Below are positions 9,065 through 17,545 of a stretch of 64,000 bases of DNA, in pieces; within the stretch, counting starts at the first letter, position 1; every line of letters starts with the position of its first letter. This DNA is from Haploplasma modicum ATCC 29102. GTDB taxonomy: Bacteria > Bacillota_I > Bacilli_A > Acholeplasmatales > Acholeplasmataceae. Made by a program: the position numbers and the translations under genes. Below the pieces are notes generated by a model. That model ran no database searches. It worked only from the letters and a program-made list of their open reading frames with translations, and was not told the origin of the DNA. Location: NCBI RefSeq assembly GCF_000687835.1, contig NZ_JHYB01000002.1, forward strand, positions 310,001 to 374,000, written 5' to 3'.

Positions 9065-9989
9065 TTTTCAAATCTCCTAAGTTATAAAACCAAACTTTGT
9101 TATTACTTAATTCATCTTTTATTTTTAAGGCTTCTTCTTTTGTTTTAACTAGTAGAATTATTGATCCACCCATTCCTCCACCAGTTAGTTTACTACCTAA
9201 AACTTGGAATTTTTTAACACTTTCAATTAAATTATTAATAGTTTCATTACTTACCTCAATTTTTTCTAATAATACTTGAGCTAAGTTCATAGTTTGTCCC
9301 AATTTTTCTATATCATTTGTTGCTAAATAATTAGATGCATTATTAGTTAACATTGCAAGTTCTATAAATACTTGATTAACAACATCAAAATCTTTATTGT
9401 AAAGTTCTCTAACGTGATCTACTGCAATTTTAGTTTTACTTGGTAAGTTACTATCAACAATTAATAAATATGCATTTAAGTTTATACTTAAAATACGAAA
9501 TCCTTCATCTTTAACAAATAAAATTGGTTTTTGATAAACAATCGTATAAACATCTAAGCCACTTGGATTTGAATGGTTAATCTTTTCAGCATACATAGCT
9601 AAATTAATCAATTCTTGATTAGTAATTACTAAATTAAAGGCATTGTAAATTGCTCTTACAATAGCAATACTAACTGATGCACTAGATCCTAATCCTCTTT
9701 GCCCAAGAATATTTGAGTTAATCTTAAAATGAAGACCAAATTTTTTTATATTTAGTTTATCTAAAACATAGTATATAAGTTTACTTACTCCCTCTATAAC
9801 TAAAGGACTTTCATTTAATAAACCCTTATAGTACATTGAATCAATCGACAAATCATCATTAGTTTTAGTAATTTCAACCATTGTTTCAATTCCATTAAAA
9901 GGAATTGCAATTGCTGGCTTGCCATAGACTACAGAATGTTCACCAATCAAAATTATTTTAGCTCCTGCTTTTCCTATACCTATTTTCAT
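9045..9989 (-). CDS. mvaK1: Mevalonate kinase
   Basis: 314-residue GHMP kinase that phosphorylates (R)-mevalonate at the 5-hydroxyl. Motifs: IGEHSVVYG (15-23), the ATP loop GQRGLGSSAS (96-105), NPSGLD (141-146, catalytic Asp region) and LTGGGMGGS (278-286). Starts within the stop of the TctA-like permease gene (1-base overlap) and overlaps mvaD downstream, so the operon is permease, kinase, decarboxylase. The separation from phosphomevalonate kinase departs from the usual mvaK1-mvaD-mvaK2 cluster. Confidence 0.93.
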   Translation of the reverse strand: MKIGIGKAGAKIILIGEHSVVYGKPAIAIPFNGIETMVEITKTNDDLSIDSMYYKGLLNESPLVIEGVSKLIYYVLDKLNIKKFGLHFKINSNILGQRGLGSSASVSIAIVRAIYNAFNLVITNQELINLAMYAEKINHSNPSGLDVYTIVYQKPILFVKDEGFRILSINLNAYLLIVDSNLPSKTKIAVDHVRELYNKDFDVVNQVFIELAMLTNNASNYLATNDIEKLGQTMNLAQVLLEKIEVSNETINNLIESVKKFQVLGSKLTGGGMGGSIILLVKTKEEALKIKDELSNNKVWFYNLGDLKNDKSIC

Positions 9990-11326
9990 TAAAATATCCT
10001 CATCAATAACTCATAAATAAATGGTGAGGCATAAAATGACATAAATAAAACACCAAAACTAACCCCAATTTTTGATAAAAAGCCACTTAATAGGCTTATT
10101 GCTAAAATAATTAACAACCCAATAAAGCCAGAATCTAAGTAAACAAGCAAAACAACCAATGATAATAACAATGTTAAAACTGCCTCTTGTGGAATATACT
10201 TAAAAACTATTTCAGTCATCTTATTAGAATATTTCAAAGATAAATAAACAGTAATTGAAAGAGCAATTGCTACACCAATTAAAATTGCAATTAAACTTAC
10301 TGAAAAACTTAACTCAAAAAATTTGTTATCAGGATTAAAGATTATCGCACCTGGACCCATTGCTGCTGGTGATAACGGAAATTTGAAGGCTAAAAGTGAA
10401 ATCATTATTCCAGCAAGATATGATGCATTACTTATTGCATTCATTATACTAACTTTTGTAAATGCCTTTTGTTCTTTATCTTTGATATTACTAGATAGTG
10501 TATCACCAATTAGTAATGTCATTCCAACTGGTGATAAAAATATTGTTAAACTTGCTAAAATACTTGAAATGACGGATTTTTTCATTTCTATTTTATCTAA
10601 GATATTAAATAAATTATAGTTTGAATCATCTTCTTTTTCAATTGTTATTTCTTTATTTCCTTCTACTGTTGCCTTTTGTCTTTGTTTTTTAAAAAATAAC
10701 ATAAAAATACTAAAAAGTAGTGGGCCCATTGTAATACTTAGAAAAAATGGTGTACCACCAATAGGATGAATCTTTCTTGAAAAGACAACTATTAATGCAA
10801 AAGGAATTATCGCTAGTAATGAAATTATTTTTTTCTTATTAAGTAATGATAAAACAATTGCACCTATTAAAAATATTTGACCATTATATTTAGCAATATT
10901 ACCTTTAATATCAAAATTTGTGTTTTTTTCAATTAAATAAACAAAGAAAAATACTAACAATGAAACCGGAATAGCAACAACCGTTCCTATAAATGAGCCA
11001 ATAGTCATTTTTCTAATACTACTTGAAGTTTTACCTTGTTCTTTTAAATAACTACTACTTTCAATTAAAGGTGTACTCATAACCCCACCTGGAATTGAAG
11101 TTAATGCCGTTGGAATTGAGGCAGTTGTTGTAATAGTTACTATCGATGCAATAAAAAAGGTTAAAATAATTGGAAGTGGAATTCCGATAATAACTAAAAC
11201 TGCAGTAACTGGAACAATAACTGATGTCTCATCAGTTCCTGGTATAATTCCAACAATTGTATACAAGAATGTAGCTAAAATGGCACCAAGGGCCATTTGA
11301 AAAATTAAGATTAGATCAATAGTCAT
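9989..11326 (-). CDS. TctA-family (tripartite tricarboxylate transporter) permease-like protein
   Basis: 445 residues, about 10-12 predicted membrane segments. The N-terminal GIIPGTDETS (26-35) and the SIPGGVMSTPLIE stretch (near 77-89) match the conserved glycine/proline loops of TctA permeases, which import tri/dicarboxylates with TctB and a binding protein TctC. No TctC is encoded nearby. A small two-helix protein overlaps upstream and could stand in for TctB. The gene sits directly before mevalonate kinase in one operon, so its substrate could be a pathway carboxylate such as mevalonate; this is inference. A charged linker (about 215-235) divides the protein into two halves. Confidence 0.75.
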   Translation of the reverse strand: MTIDLILIFQMALGAILATFLYTIVGIIPGTDETSVIVPVTAVLVIIGIPLPIILTFFIASIVTITTTASIPTALTSIPGGVMSTPLIESSSYLKEQGKTSSSIRKMTIGSFIGTVVAIPVSLLVFFFVYLIEKNTNFDIKGNIAKYNGQIFLIGAIVLSLLNKKKIISLLAIIPFALIVVFSRKIHPIGGTPFFLSITMGPLLFSIFMLFFKKQRQKATVEGNKEITIEKEDDSNYNLFNILDKIEMKKSVISSILASLTIFLSPVGMTLLIGDTLSSNIKDKEQKAFTKVSIMNAISNASYLAGIMISLLAFKFPLSPAAMGPGAIIFNPDNKFFELSFSVSLIAILIGVAIALSITVYLSLKYSNKMTEIVFKYIPQEAVLTLLLSLVVLLVYLDSGFIGLLIILAISLLSGFLSKIGVSFGVLFMSFYASPFIYELLMRIF

Positions 11327-11556
11327 TTTCTCTCACCTTTAACTACTTTTACATTTCTTTTTGGTTTAATCCAAATTGTATTAATAATAAATCCTATTAC
11401 TACTGCAGATAATCCTAAAATTAACTTTAAATCTTTATTTAAGGCGGGCATTAGTATTACAATTAATAAAATACTAAGACTTATTAAAAGGGATAATAAA
11501 AAATCTTTTATACTGATGTATTCGCCCCATAATGTTACTCTTTTATTTTTTTTCAT
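11323..11556 (-). CDS. Small two-helix membrane protein preceding the TctA-like permease
   Basis: 77 residues: a short basic N-terminus, two hydrophobic segments (about 20-37 and 44-64) and a very basic tail (KPKRNVKVVKGERK). The ATG at 11556 follows GGAGGG by four bases; an in-frame TTG upstream overlaps the SD and was rejected. It overlaps the permease by 4 bases (ATGA), implying coupled translation. It may be a reduced TctB-like subunit, but it lacks enough recognisable sequence to assign. Confidence 0.7.
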   Translation of the reverse strand: MKKNKRVTLWGEYISIKDFLLSLLISLSILLIVILMPALNKDLKLILGLSAVVIGFIINTIWIKPKRNVKVVKGERK

Positions 11557-11569
11557 TAAACCCTCCAAT

Positions 11570-11597
11570 TGTTCAACTACCGAACATATTAATTATA
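11570..11597 (-). promoter_or_regulatory. Promoter of the TctA-like/mevalonate operon with inverted repeat
   Basis: Minus-strand -10 TATAAT at 11592-11597. Just downstream, around the expected start of transcription, TGTTC (11570-11574) and GAACA (11582-11586) form an inverted repeat with a 7-base centre. Could be an operator or a 5'-UTR hairpin. No convincing -35. Confidence 0.4.
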
Positions 11598-11648
11598 CAT
11601 AATATTTTATTATATTTCAAGTATACTTTAATTAATTTTAAAGTATAA

Positions 11649-11675
11649 AGAAAAAGCTTTGAATGATCAAAGCTT
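11649..11675 (-). terminator. Terminator of the uppS operon
   Basis: Minus strand: AAGCTTTGA (11675-11667), 4-base loop, TCAAAGCTT (11662-11654), then T-rich sequence. The stem contains the last uppS codons and its stop. Confidence 0.85.
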
Positions 11676-12335
11676 GCCAAATCTACGATTTCTTTTACTA
11701 TACTCTTTAAATGATTTCTCTAAATCTTTCTTAGAAAAAGAAGGCCAATGTTTTTTAATAAAAATTAGCTCTGCATAAGCATTTTGCCACAACAGAAAAT
11801 TTGACAATCTAACTTCTCCACTAGTTCTTATTAATAAATCAACATCTTCTTTCACATATAAAAACTCACGCAATTTTTCCTCGGTATAAGGTTTTTCAAT
11901 TTGATTAAATGCATTAATTATTTCTTCTTTACTACCATAATCAAATGCAATTTGTAAAATCATTCCCTTATTATTTCTTGTTTGCGATTCTAATTTATCT
12001 ATAACCAAAATTGTTTCTTTAGGTAGTTTAGTTCTTCTCCCAACAAAAATTATCTTGTATGAAATGTCTTTTAATCGATCTATATTTTCATTTAAATATT
12101 CAAGTGGTTTTAACATTAAATAATCTACTTCAGCTTTTGGTCTATTCCAATTTTCAGTACTAAAAGCATAAACAGTTAGAAACTTCACTCCTAAATTATT
12201 AGCATGATTAGCTATTTTAAATAAGTTTATTGCCCCGTTATAGTGTCCTAAATTACGCGGTAAGCCTCTTTTTTGTGCCCACCGACCATTTCCATCCAAA
12301 ATAATAGCAAGATGACTTGGTACTTTAAATTTCAT
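11667..12335 (-). CDS. uppS: Undecaprenyl diphosphate synthase (cis-prenyltransferase)
   Basis: 222 residues; adds cis-isoprene units from isopentenyl-PP to farnesyl-PP to make the C55 carrier lipid. Catalytic DGNGRWA (D14) and LGH (29-31) are present, then FSTENWNRP, and the substrate-closing segment RTSGEVRLSNFLLWQ near the C-terminus. Somewhat shorter than the usual ~250. Overlaps the upstream capD-like gene by 11 bases. Links the mevalonate genes nearby with the glycan genes in its own operon. Confidence 0.95.
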   Translation of the reverse strand: MKFKVPSHLAIILDGNGRWAQKRGLPRNLGHYNGAINLFKIANHANNLGVKFLTVYAFSTENWNRPKAEVDYLMLKPLEYLNENIDRLKDISYKIIFVGRRTKLPKETILVIDKLESQTRNNKGMILQIAFDYGSKEEIINAFNQIEKPYTEEKLREFLYVKEDVDLLIRTSGEVRLSNFLLWQNAYAELIFIKKHWPSFSKKDLEKSFKEYSKRNRRFGKL

Positions 12336-14184
12336 TTCTTGTATATCCTTTTATTACTTTCGATAGTTCGTTTTTTACTTCATCATTTGATATATTTTCA
12401 AATATACTAGAAATATGTTCAATTTGAATACTGCAATCAAAATTATCATCTTGATGCTCAATAAAAATTCTAGAATTACTTGTCTCAGTAAAATTATTGA
12501 TGCGATGATCAATTAATAGTTCTTCGTATAATTTTTCACCAGGTCTTAACCCAACAACATCAATTTTTATATCTACATCAGGAATTAAACCAGCAAGCAT
12601 AATCATTTTATTAGCTAAATCAATAATTTTAACTGGTTCTCCCATATCTAATATAAATATTTCTCCCCCTTTAGCATATGCGGCACTTTGTAATATTAAG
12701 CCAACAGCCTCAGGTATTGTCATAAAATATCTTGTAATGTTTTTATGGGTAACAGTGATTGGACCACCATCTTCAATTTGTTTTTTAAACAAGGGAATCA
12801 CACTACCATTAGACCCTAAAACATTACCAAATCTTACTGAAGAAAACATGGTTTTACCTTGATTATTATAATAACTAATAATAAGTTCAGCATATCTTTT
12901 TGTTGCTCCCATAACATTTGTTGGTCTAACAGCTTTATCACTTGAAACTAAAACAACTTTTTTAACGCCATATTTTACTGAAAGTTTTGCTACATTATTT
13001 GTTCCAATAACATTAGTTCTAATTGCTTCTCGTGCACTATCTTCCATTAAAGGTACATGTTTATATGCTGCTGCGTGAAATACAATTGATGGTTTATATG
13101 TTTCAAAAATCTCTTCAATTCTTTTTTCATTATAAACACTTCCAATTAAAACTTTAAGTTCAGTTTTAATTGAACGATTTTTATATTTTAAACGTTCTAA
13201 TTCCATTTGAATATCATATGCATTATTTTCATAAATATCAAAAATAATTAATTCTTTGGGACCTAATTCAAAAATTTGGCGGCATAACTCACTACCAATT
13301 GATCCACCACCACCTGTTACAAGGACAACTTGATCTGTTAGTAAATCAAAAATTTGATTATTATCTAGTTTTACGACTGTTCTTTCTAATAAGTCTTCAA
13401 TTTTAATAGTTTCAATACTTAATCTTTGATTTTTTTTGTAGTCATTCATAAAAGATGTTTGCTTTAATGAAATACCAATTCTATTGTTATTAATATATTC
13501 TAAAATATTATTTAATTTAGCCTTAGGAAAATCATTAATTGCTAAAATAACCTCATCAATTTTATATTTCTCAATAATATCATCTAATTGTGACAAAGTA
13601 CCGAGAACTGCCTTATTTGAAATAGTTTTACCCAGTTTAACTGGATCATCATCTAAGAAACCAACTACATAGTTATTTAAATCTTTATTATTATTTATTT
13701 CAAAAATAGCCATTTCAGCTTGTGAACCAGCTCCTAAAATAATTGTACGTTTTGAATCTTTTAGTGATTTAACTTTTACTTTTTCATATGTTAAAAAGAT
13801 TCTAATCCCGACACGATATCCTAATATTCCTGTAACCTCAAAAGCTGTAATAAATAAATATACTGATTTATGCATAAATTTAGGAATACTTGGTAACATT
13901 AGTAATAAAACTAGCATAAAATTAGTTAATAAAATAACTAAAAATATCCTAAGTACATTATTAAAATCTAGATGAGATAGCATAATATTATATATCCCAA
14001 ATGCAAAATTAATTGCTATCTTAATCATTGTTATCACAACTAGTGATTGAATTAAAATTGGAAAGTCTGAGTTTCCACCTATCACTCTTACCACTAAAAC
14101 TGAAAATACATAGGATAAGATAATTATTATTATATCAATTAATACTAAAAGTAATGTAAATCTATTCTTCTTTAAGCTCTGCAT
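12325..14184 (-). CDS. Membrane NDP-sugar 4,6-dehydratase/epimerase (CapD/EpsC/PglF-like)
   Basis: 619 residues. Four N-terminal membrane helices (about 10-125), a CoA-binding-like Rossmann module (GAGSQAEM, about 150), then a second Rossmann domain with GGGGSIGSEL (about 291-300). The SSDKAVRPTNVMGATKR segment is the PglF/FlaA1 signature in which the usual catalytic Tyr of YxxxK is replaced by Met. These enzymes convert UDP-GlcNAc to a 4-keto-6-deoxy sugar, the first step to modified amino sugars of capsules or glycoproteins. It overlaps popT-like upstream by 23 bases and uppS downstream by 11. Confidence 0.9.
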   Translation of the reverse strand: MQSLKKNRFTLLLVLIDIIIIILSYVFSVLVVRVIGGNSDFPILIQSLVVITMIKIAINFAFGIYNIMLSHLDFNNVLRIFLVILLTNFMLVLLLMLPSIPKFMHKSVYLFITAFEVTGILGYRVGIRIFLTYEKVKVKSLKDSKRTIILGAGSQAEMAIFEINNNKDLNNYVVGFLDDDPVKLGKTISNKAVLGTLSQLDDIIEKYKIDEVILAINDFPKAKLNNILEYINNNRIGISLKQTSFMNDYKKNQRLSIETIKIEDLLERTVVKLDNNQIFDLLTDQVVLVTGGGGSIGSELCRQIFELGPKELIIFDIYENNAYDIQMELERLKYKNRSIKTELKVLIGSVYNEKRIEEIFETYKPSIVFHAAAYKHVPLMEDSAREAIRTNVIGTNNVAKLSVKYGVKKVVLVSSDKAVRPTNVMGATKRYAELIISYYNNQGKTMFSSVRFGNVLGSNGSVIPLFKKQIEDGGPITVTHKNITRYFMTIPEAVGLILQSAAYAKGGEIFILDMGEPVKIIDLANKMIMLAGLIPDVDIKIDVVGLRPGEKLYEELLIDHRINNFTETSNSRIFIEHQDDNFDCSIQIEHISSIFENISNDEVKNELSKVIKGYTRNEI

Positions 14185-15058
14185 TTAAATTCTCCTTACT
14201 ACTCTTTTTGTCTAAAACAAATGCTATACTAAATCCTAGAACTAATAATAATATACTTGCTATTATTGTTACATAGTTTATTTTATCAAAAAAGTCGTGA
14301 TACTTACTATCTTTATACATTGAATAAATTATATTCATTGGCGAGATTAGTAAGATTACTAAAACCGAATAATTAAATGAAATTCGGTGTTCTTTTATTA
14401 AAACATTAATTAATTTTGATAAAATTACTACACCTATTAACATACCAAGCATTAAAAATAAAGTACTTGGTAAATATCTAAATGCTTCATTAATTTTTAA
14501 TGTTGTTAGGGCTGATACCAAATTTGATATATCACTAATGATTGTATCAAAAACACCAAAAATCATTAAAAACATTGCACTTGATAGGCCTGGAACTATT
14601 AGAGGTATTGCTGTTAATAAGCCAATTATAAAGTAACTTAGTAAATTTAATTCTTGACTAGCACTTGGCTTAATAAACATTATAGCAATCATTACAACTA
14701 ATGTTATTGTAGCTATTAAAAAATTATACCAAATCTTCTTATTATTAATTATTGACTTTAAAATATTAGGTACTGCACCTAAAATAAAACCAATGAAAAG
14801 TAAGGTAACTGGAATTGGAAATAAGCTATAAACACTTTTAATAGCTAATACTCCAATTAAAATTCCTAGCGTAATACCAATTAAGCAATCAAAGATACTT
14901 AGAATTGATTTAATTGGTTTCTTATTTAAATTACTTAATGCTTCAATCAATTTTTCGTAAATACCAAGTGAGGTTGCTAGCATACTACCACTTATTCCGG
15001 GTAAAATAAATGATATTCCTACGATAGACCCCTTAAGTATGTTTATTAAAAACTTCAT
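14162..15058 (-). CDS. DUF368 / PopT-like undecaprenyl-phosphate translocase
   Basis: 298 residues, about 8-9 membrane segments. Two internally related signatures, ILPGISGSML (about 18-27) and IVPGLSSAMF (about 153-162), are the inverted-repeat glycine/proline motifs of DUF368. Members of this family (PopT) were shown to recycle undecaprenyl phosphate from the outer to the inner leaflet. Neighbours are uppS, which makes C55-PP, and a polysaccharide dehydratase, which supports that role here. It starts after GGGAG in an 83-base gap downstream of galE. Confidence 0.85.
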   Translation of the reverse strand: MKFLINILKGSIVGISFILPGISGSMLATSLGIYEKLIEALSNLNKKPIKSILSIFDCLIGITLGILIGVLAIKSVYSLFPIPVTLLFIGFILGAVPNILKSIINNKKIWYNFLIATITLVVMIAIMFIKPSASQELNLLSYFIIGLLTAIPLIVPGLSSAMFLMIFGVFDTIISDISNLVSALTTLKINEAFRYLPSTLFLMLGMLIGVVILSKLINVLIKEHRISFNYSVLVILLISPMNIIYSMYKDSKYHDFFDKINYVTIIASILLLVLGFSIAFVLDKKSSKENLNAELKEE

Positions 15059-15141
15059 TTTTTTCTCCCTTAAATAAATGTATTTGTCAATTATATCACT
15101 AATTGGTCTCTAGGAACACATTTACTAAAATTATGTTTTTA

Positions 15142-16134
15142 TTATTCTATATTTTTTTCAAAATTCCACGAATCTCTAACCATATCTTCTACACTTAAAC
15201 TAGTTTCCCAATTTAACTCTTTAAAAGCTTTTTCTGAACTTGCATAAACTGTAGCAATATCCCCAGCTCTTCTTGCAACTATTTCATAAGGAATATCTAT
15301 TTTATTAATTTTTTTAAATGTTTCAACTAACTCTAAGACTGAGATTCCAACTCCAGTTCCTAGATTATAAACTGAGCATCCTTTATTTGCTTTATTTAAT
15401 GCTGCCAAATGACCTTTAGCTAAATCAACAACATGAATATAATCTCTAACACCAGTCCCATCAACAGTGTCATAGTCATTGCCAAAAATAAAGAGTTTAT
15501 CACGCTTCTTACTTGCAACTTGTGTAATATAAGGCATCAAATTGTTAGGAGTTCCTTGTGGTATTTCACCAAGTAAGCCTGACTTATGTGCCCCAATTGG
15601 ATTAAAATATCTTAATAATACAATTGTTTTATCACTTCTGTTTTTTGCATAGTCATTTAAAATACGTTCACACATTTTTTTCGTTTCACCATATGGATTA
15701 GTAGTTTCCATTAAGGGACTTTTTTCACTTAAAGGACTTGGTTGATCGCCATAAACTGTTGCTGATGAGGAAAATATAAAATGACTAACATCATATTTCT
15801 CCATTAGTTTTGCTAAATTAATTGTTGAAAGTAAATTATTTTCATAATATTTAAGTGGTTCTTTTGTCGACTCACCAACTGCCTTAAACCCTGCAAAATG
15901 AATAATTCCATCAAAGTTTTCTTCTTTAAATAATTTATCCAATAAATCATAATTTTTACAATCAATTTTATGAAATGGTACTAAAACATTTGTGATTGTT
16001 TTAATTTTATCAATAACATCTTCAAAGCTATTGCTTAAATCATCAACAATAACAACCTCATGACCATCTTTAATTAATTCGACTGCCGTATGTGAACCAA
16101 TATAGCCTGTACCACCTGTAATTAATATTTTCAT
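15142..16134 (-). CDS. galE: UDP-glucose 4-epimerase
   Basis: 330-residue extended SDR enzyme interconverting UDP-glucose/UDP-galactose (and possibly the N-acetyl forms). NAD-binding GGTGYIG at 7-13, SSSATVYG at 122-129, catalytic Y148 and K152 in NPYGETK. Length and motif spacing match bacterial GalE. Overlaps the glmU 3' end by 4 bases. Lies in an operon making UDP-amino sugars, so UDP-GlcNAc/UDP-GalNAc epimerisation is possible. Confidence 0.95.
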   Translation of the reverse strand: MKILITGGTGYIGSHTAVELIKDGHEVVIVDDLSNSFEDVIDKIKTITNVLVPFHKIDCKNYDLLDKLFKEENFDGIIHFAGFKAVGESTKEPLKYYENNLLSTINLAKLMEKYDVSHFIFSSSATVYGDQPSPLSEKSPLMETTNPYGETKKMCERILNDYAKNRSDKTIVLLRYFNPIGAHKSGLLGEIPQGTPNNLMPYITQVASKKRDKLFIFGNDYDTVDGTGVRDYIHVVDLAKGHLAALNKANKGCSVYNLGTGVGISVLELVETFKKINKIDIPYEIVARRAGDIATVYASSEKAFKELNWETSLSVEDMVRDSWNFEKNIE

Positions 16135-16934
16135 TTACTTATCTCCACGCTGATATCATCAGCTGTCTGTTCAATTGTTTTTTTAGGTTTAATTAAATTT
16201 TTTGCATAATCTTCTTTATTAATTTGTTTACTTCTTGCTATTGTAAGACTACCACTTGGAACGTTTTGAGTAACCGTAGAACCTGCTGCTAAGAACACAT
16301 TATTACCAATTTCTACAGGTGCAATTAAATTAACATTACATCCGATAAAAACATCATCACCAATTTTTGTTTTATGTTTTAAAACGCCATCATAATTAAC
16401 CGTTACTGATCCACAACCAAAATTGACATTATTACCAACTTCACTATCACCTATGTAGGCAAGATGAGCTGCTTTAGTATTATTTCCTGTTGTTGATTTT
16501 TTTACTTCCACGAAATTACCAATACGATTATCTTTTCCGATTACAGTTTTTTCTCTTAAATGAGCAAATGGACCAACCGTTGTATTTTCCATTACTACTG
16601 AATCATAAACTAATGAATGCTTAACAGTTACATTTTCATGAATCACAGAATCATGAATTTCTGTATTTGGACCTATTTTTGCATTTTTCTTAATAACAGT
16701 ATTACCTGTAATTGTAGTATTAGGTAAAATAATTGCACCTCTTTCAATAATTATATTGTCCCCTAAAGTAACTGTTTCTGGGTTAATTATTGATACTCCT
16801 TCGAGCATATGACGTTTATTTACCATGTCTCTAATATATTTTTCAGCAATGCTAATACTATATAGATCATTTACCCCCATTGTTTCGTGAGGGTGTCTTG
16901 CTAAGAAGGAATTTACTTTATATTTTTTATGCAT
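16131..16934 (-). CDS. glmU: GlmU C-terminal part (glucosamine-1-P acetyltransferase), separated by a frameshift
   Basis: 267 residues from the first ATG in this frame, but GlmU-like sequence continues upstream in the same frame to about 17009 (LFEVLDLV ... NEYYLTDIVEL). It holds the end of the uridyltransferase domain and the left-handed beta-helix acetyltransferase: hexapeptide repeats from about 45, PFAHLRE, VEVKKSTTG, HLAYIGDSEVG and FGCGSVTVNYDG. It acetylates glucosamine-1-phosphate. No SD-like sequence precedes the ATG at 16934, so separate initiation looks unlikely. Overlaps galE by 4 bases. Confidence 0.85.
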   Translation of the reverse strand: MHKKYKVNSFLARHPHETMGVNDLYSISIAEKYIRDMVNKRHMLEGVSIINPETVTLGDNIIIERGAIILPNTTITGNTVIKKNAKIGPNTEIHDSVIHENVTVKHSLVYDSVVMENTTVGPFAHLREKTVIGKDNRIGNFVEVKKSTTGNNTKAAHLAYIGDSEVGNNVNFGCGSVTVNYDGVLKHKTKIGDDVFIGCNVNLIAPVEIGNNVFLAAGSTVTQNVPSGSLTIARSKQINKEDYAKNLIKPKKTIEQTADDISVEISK

Positions 16935-17001
16935 TAATTCAACAATATCTGTTAAGTAGTATTCATTTTTATTTTTATTAACTTTTACTAAATCTAAAAC
17001 T

Positions 17002-17544
17002 TCAAATAATTTTTTTAATGTCTACAACATAAATACCAGTATTAACTTCTTTAATATTTTTTTGATAATCATTACAGTCATTTTCCTCAACGATTGAAAT
17101 AATTTGGCCATATTCATCTCTATTTATTCTGCCATATCCTTTAGGATAATCAACATTCATTGAAACAACTGTTAAATCATTTCCCATATCTTCATGCGCT
17201 CTAATGATTTTATTAATTAAGTGATTACCAATTAATGGAACATCGCCAGCAGTTATAAATAATGTTCCTTCTTTATCTTTGAAAAACTCTTTTGCTTGTA
17301 AAACAGCATGTGCTGTTCCAAGTTGTTCTTCTTGAAAAACATAACTAACTCGGTTTCCCAGTATTTGCATTAAATATTCTTTCTTATGGCCAACTACAAC
17401 AACCGATTGATCAACAACTGATTTTTCCATATTTTCAATGATATATTCAATCATTGGTTTACGTAAGATTGGGTATCCACACTTTGGTAAGTCAGACTCC
17501 ATCCTAGTACCCTTACCTGCTGCTAATATTAATGAATAATTCAT
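17002..17544 (-). CDS. glmU: GlmU N-terminal part (UDP-GlcNAc pyrophosphorylase), ends at frameshift
   Basis: 180 residues with the nucleotidyltransferase motif LAAGKGTRM (6-14) and LPK, GTAHAVLQA, TAGDVPLI and EVNTGIYVVD. It stops at TGA (17002-17004) about 50 residues before the uridyltransferase domain should end. The missing residues continue in another frame. Alone it would lack part of the uridyltransferase domain and all of the acetyltransferase. One base separates its ATG from the glmM stop. Confidence 0.9.
   Translation of the reverse strand: MNYSLILAAGKGTRMESDLPKCGYPILRKPMIEYIIENMEKSVVDQSVVVVGHKKEYLMQILGNRVSYVFQEEQLGTAHAVLQAKEFFKDKEGTLFITAGDVPLIGNHLINKIIRAHEDMGNDLTVVSMNVDYPKGYGRINRDEYGQIISIVEENDCNDYQKNIKEVNTGIYVVDIKKII
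17010..17016 (-). other. glmU: Single-base frameshift site in glmU (A7 tract)
   Basis: Seven consecutive A (minus strand) within ATT AAA AAA ATT ATT TGA. Reading six A, or a +1 shift at ATT TGA A, restores a continuous GlmU of about 470 residues, the family's normal length. A -1 slip soon meets TAG. Cause may be a sequencing or assembly error, a true mutation, or recoding. Confidence 0.8.
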
Positions 17545-17545
17545 A

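Noticed and set aside
15059-15141. Promoter between galE and the popT-like gene
   Set aside because: A TATAAT is present but no acceptable -35; could be a weak promoter or simply an operon gap, so not listed.
17002-17016. Programmed -1 frameshift at A_AAA_AAA in glmU
   Set aside because: A -1 slip gives a frame that meets TAG within a few codons; only +1 or loss of one A restores GlmU.
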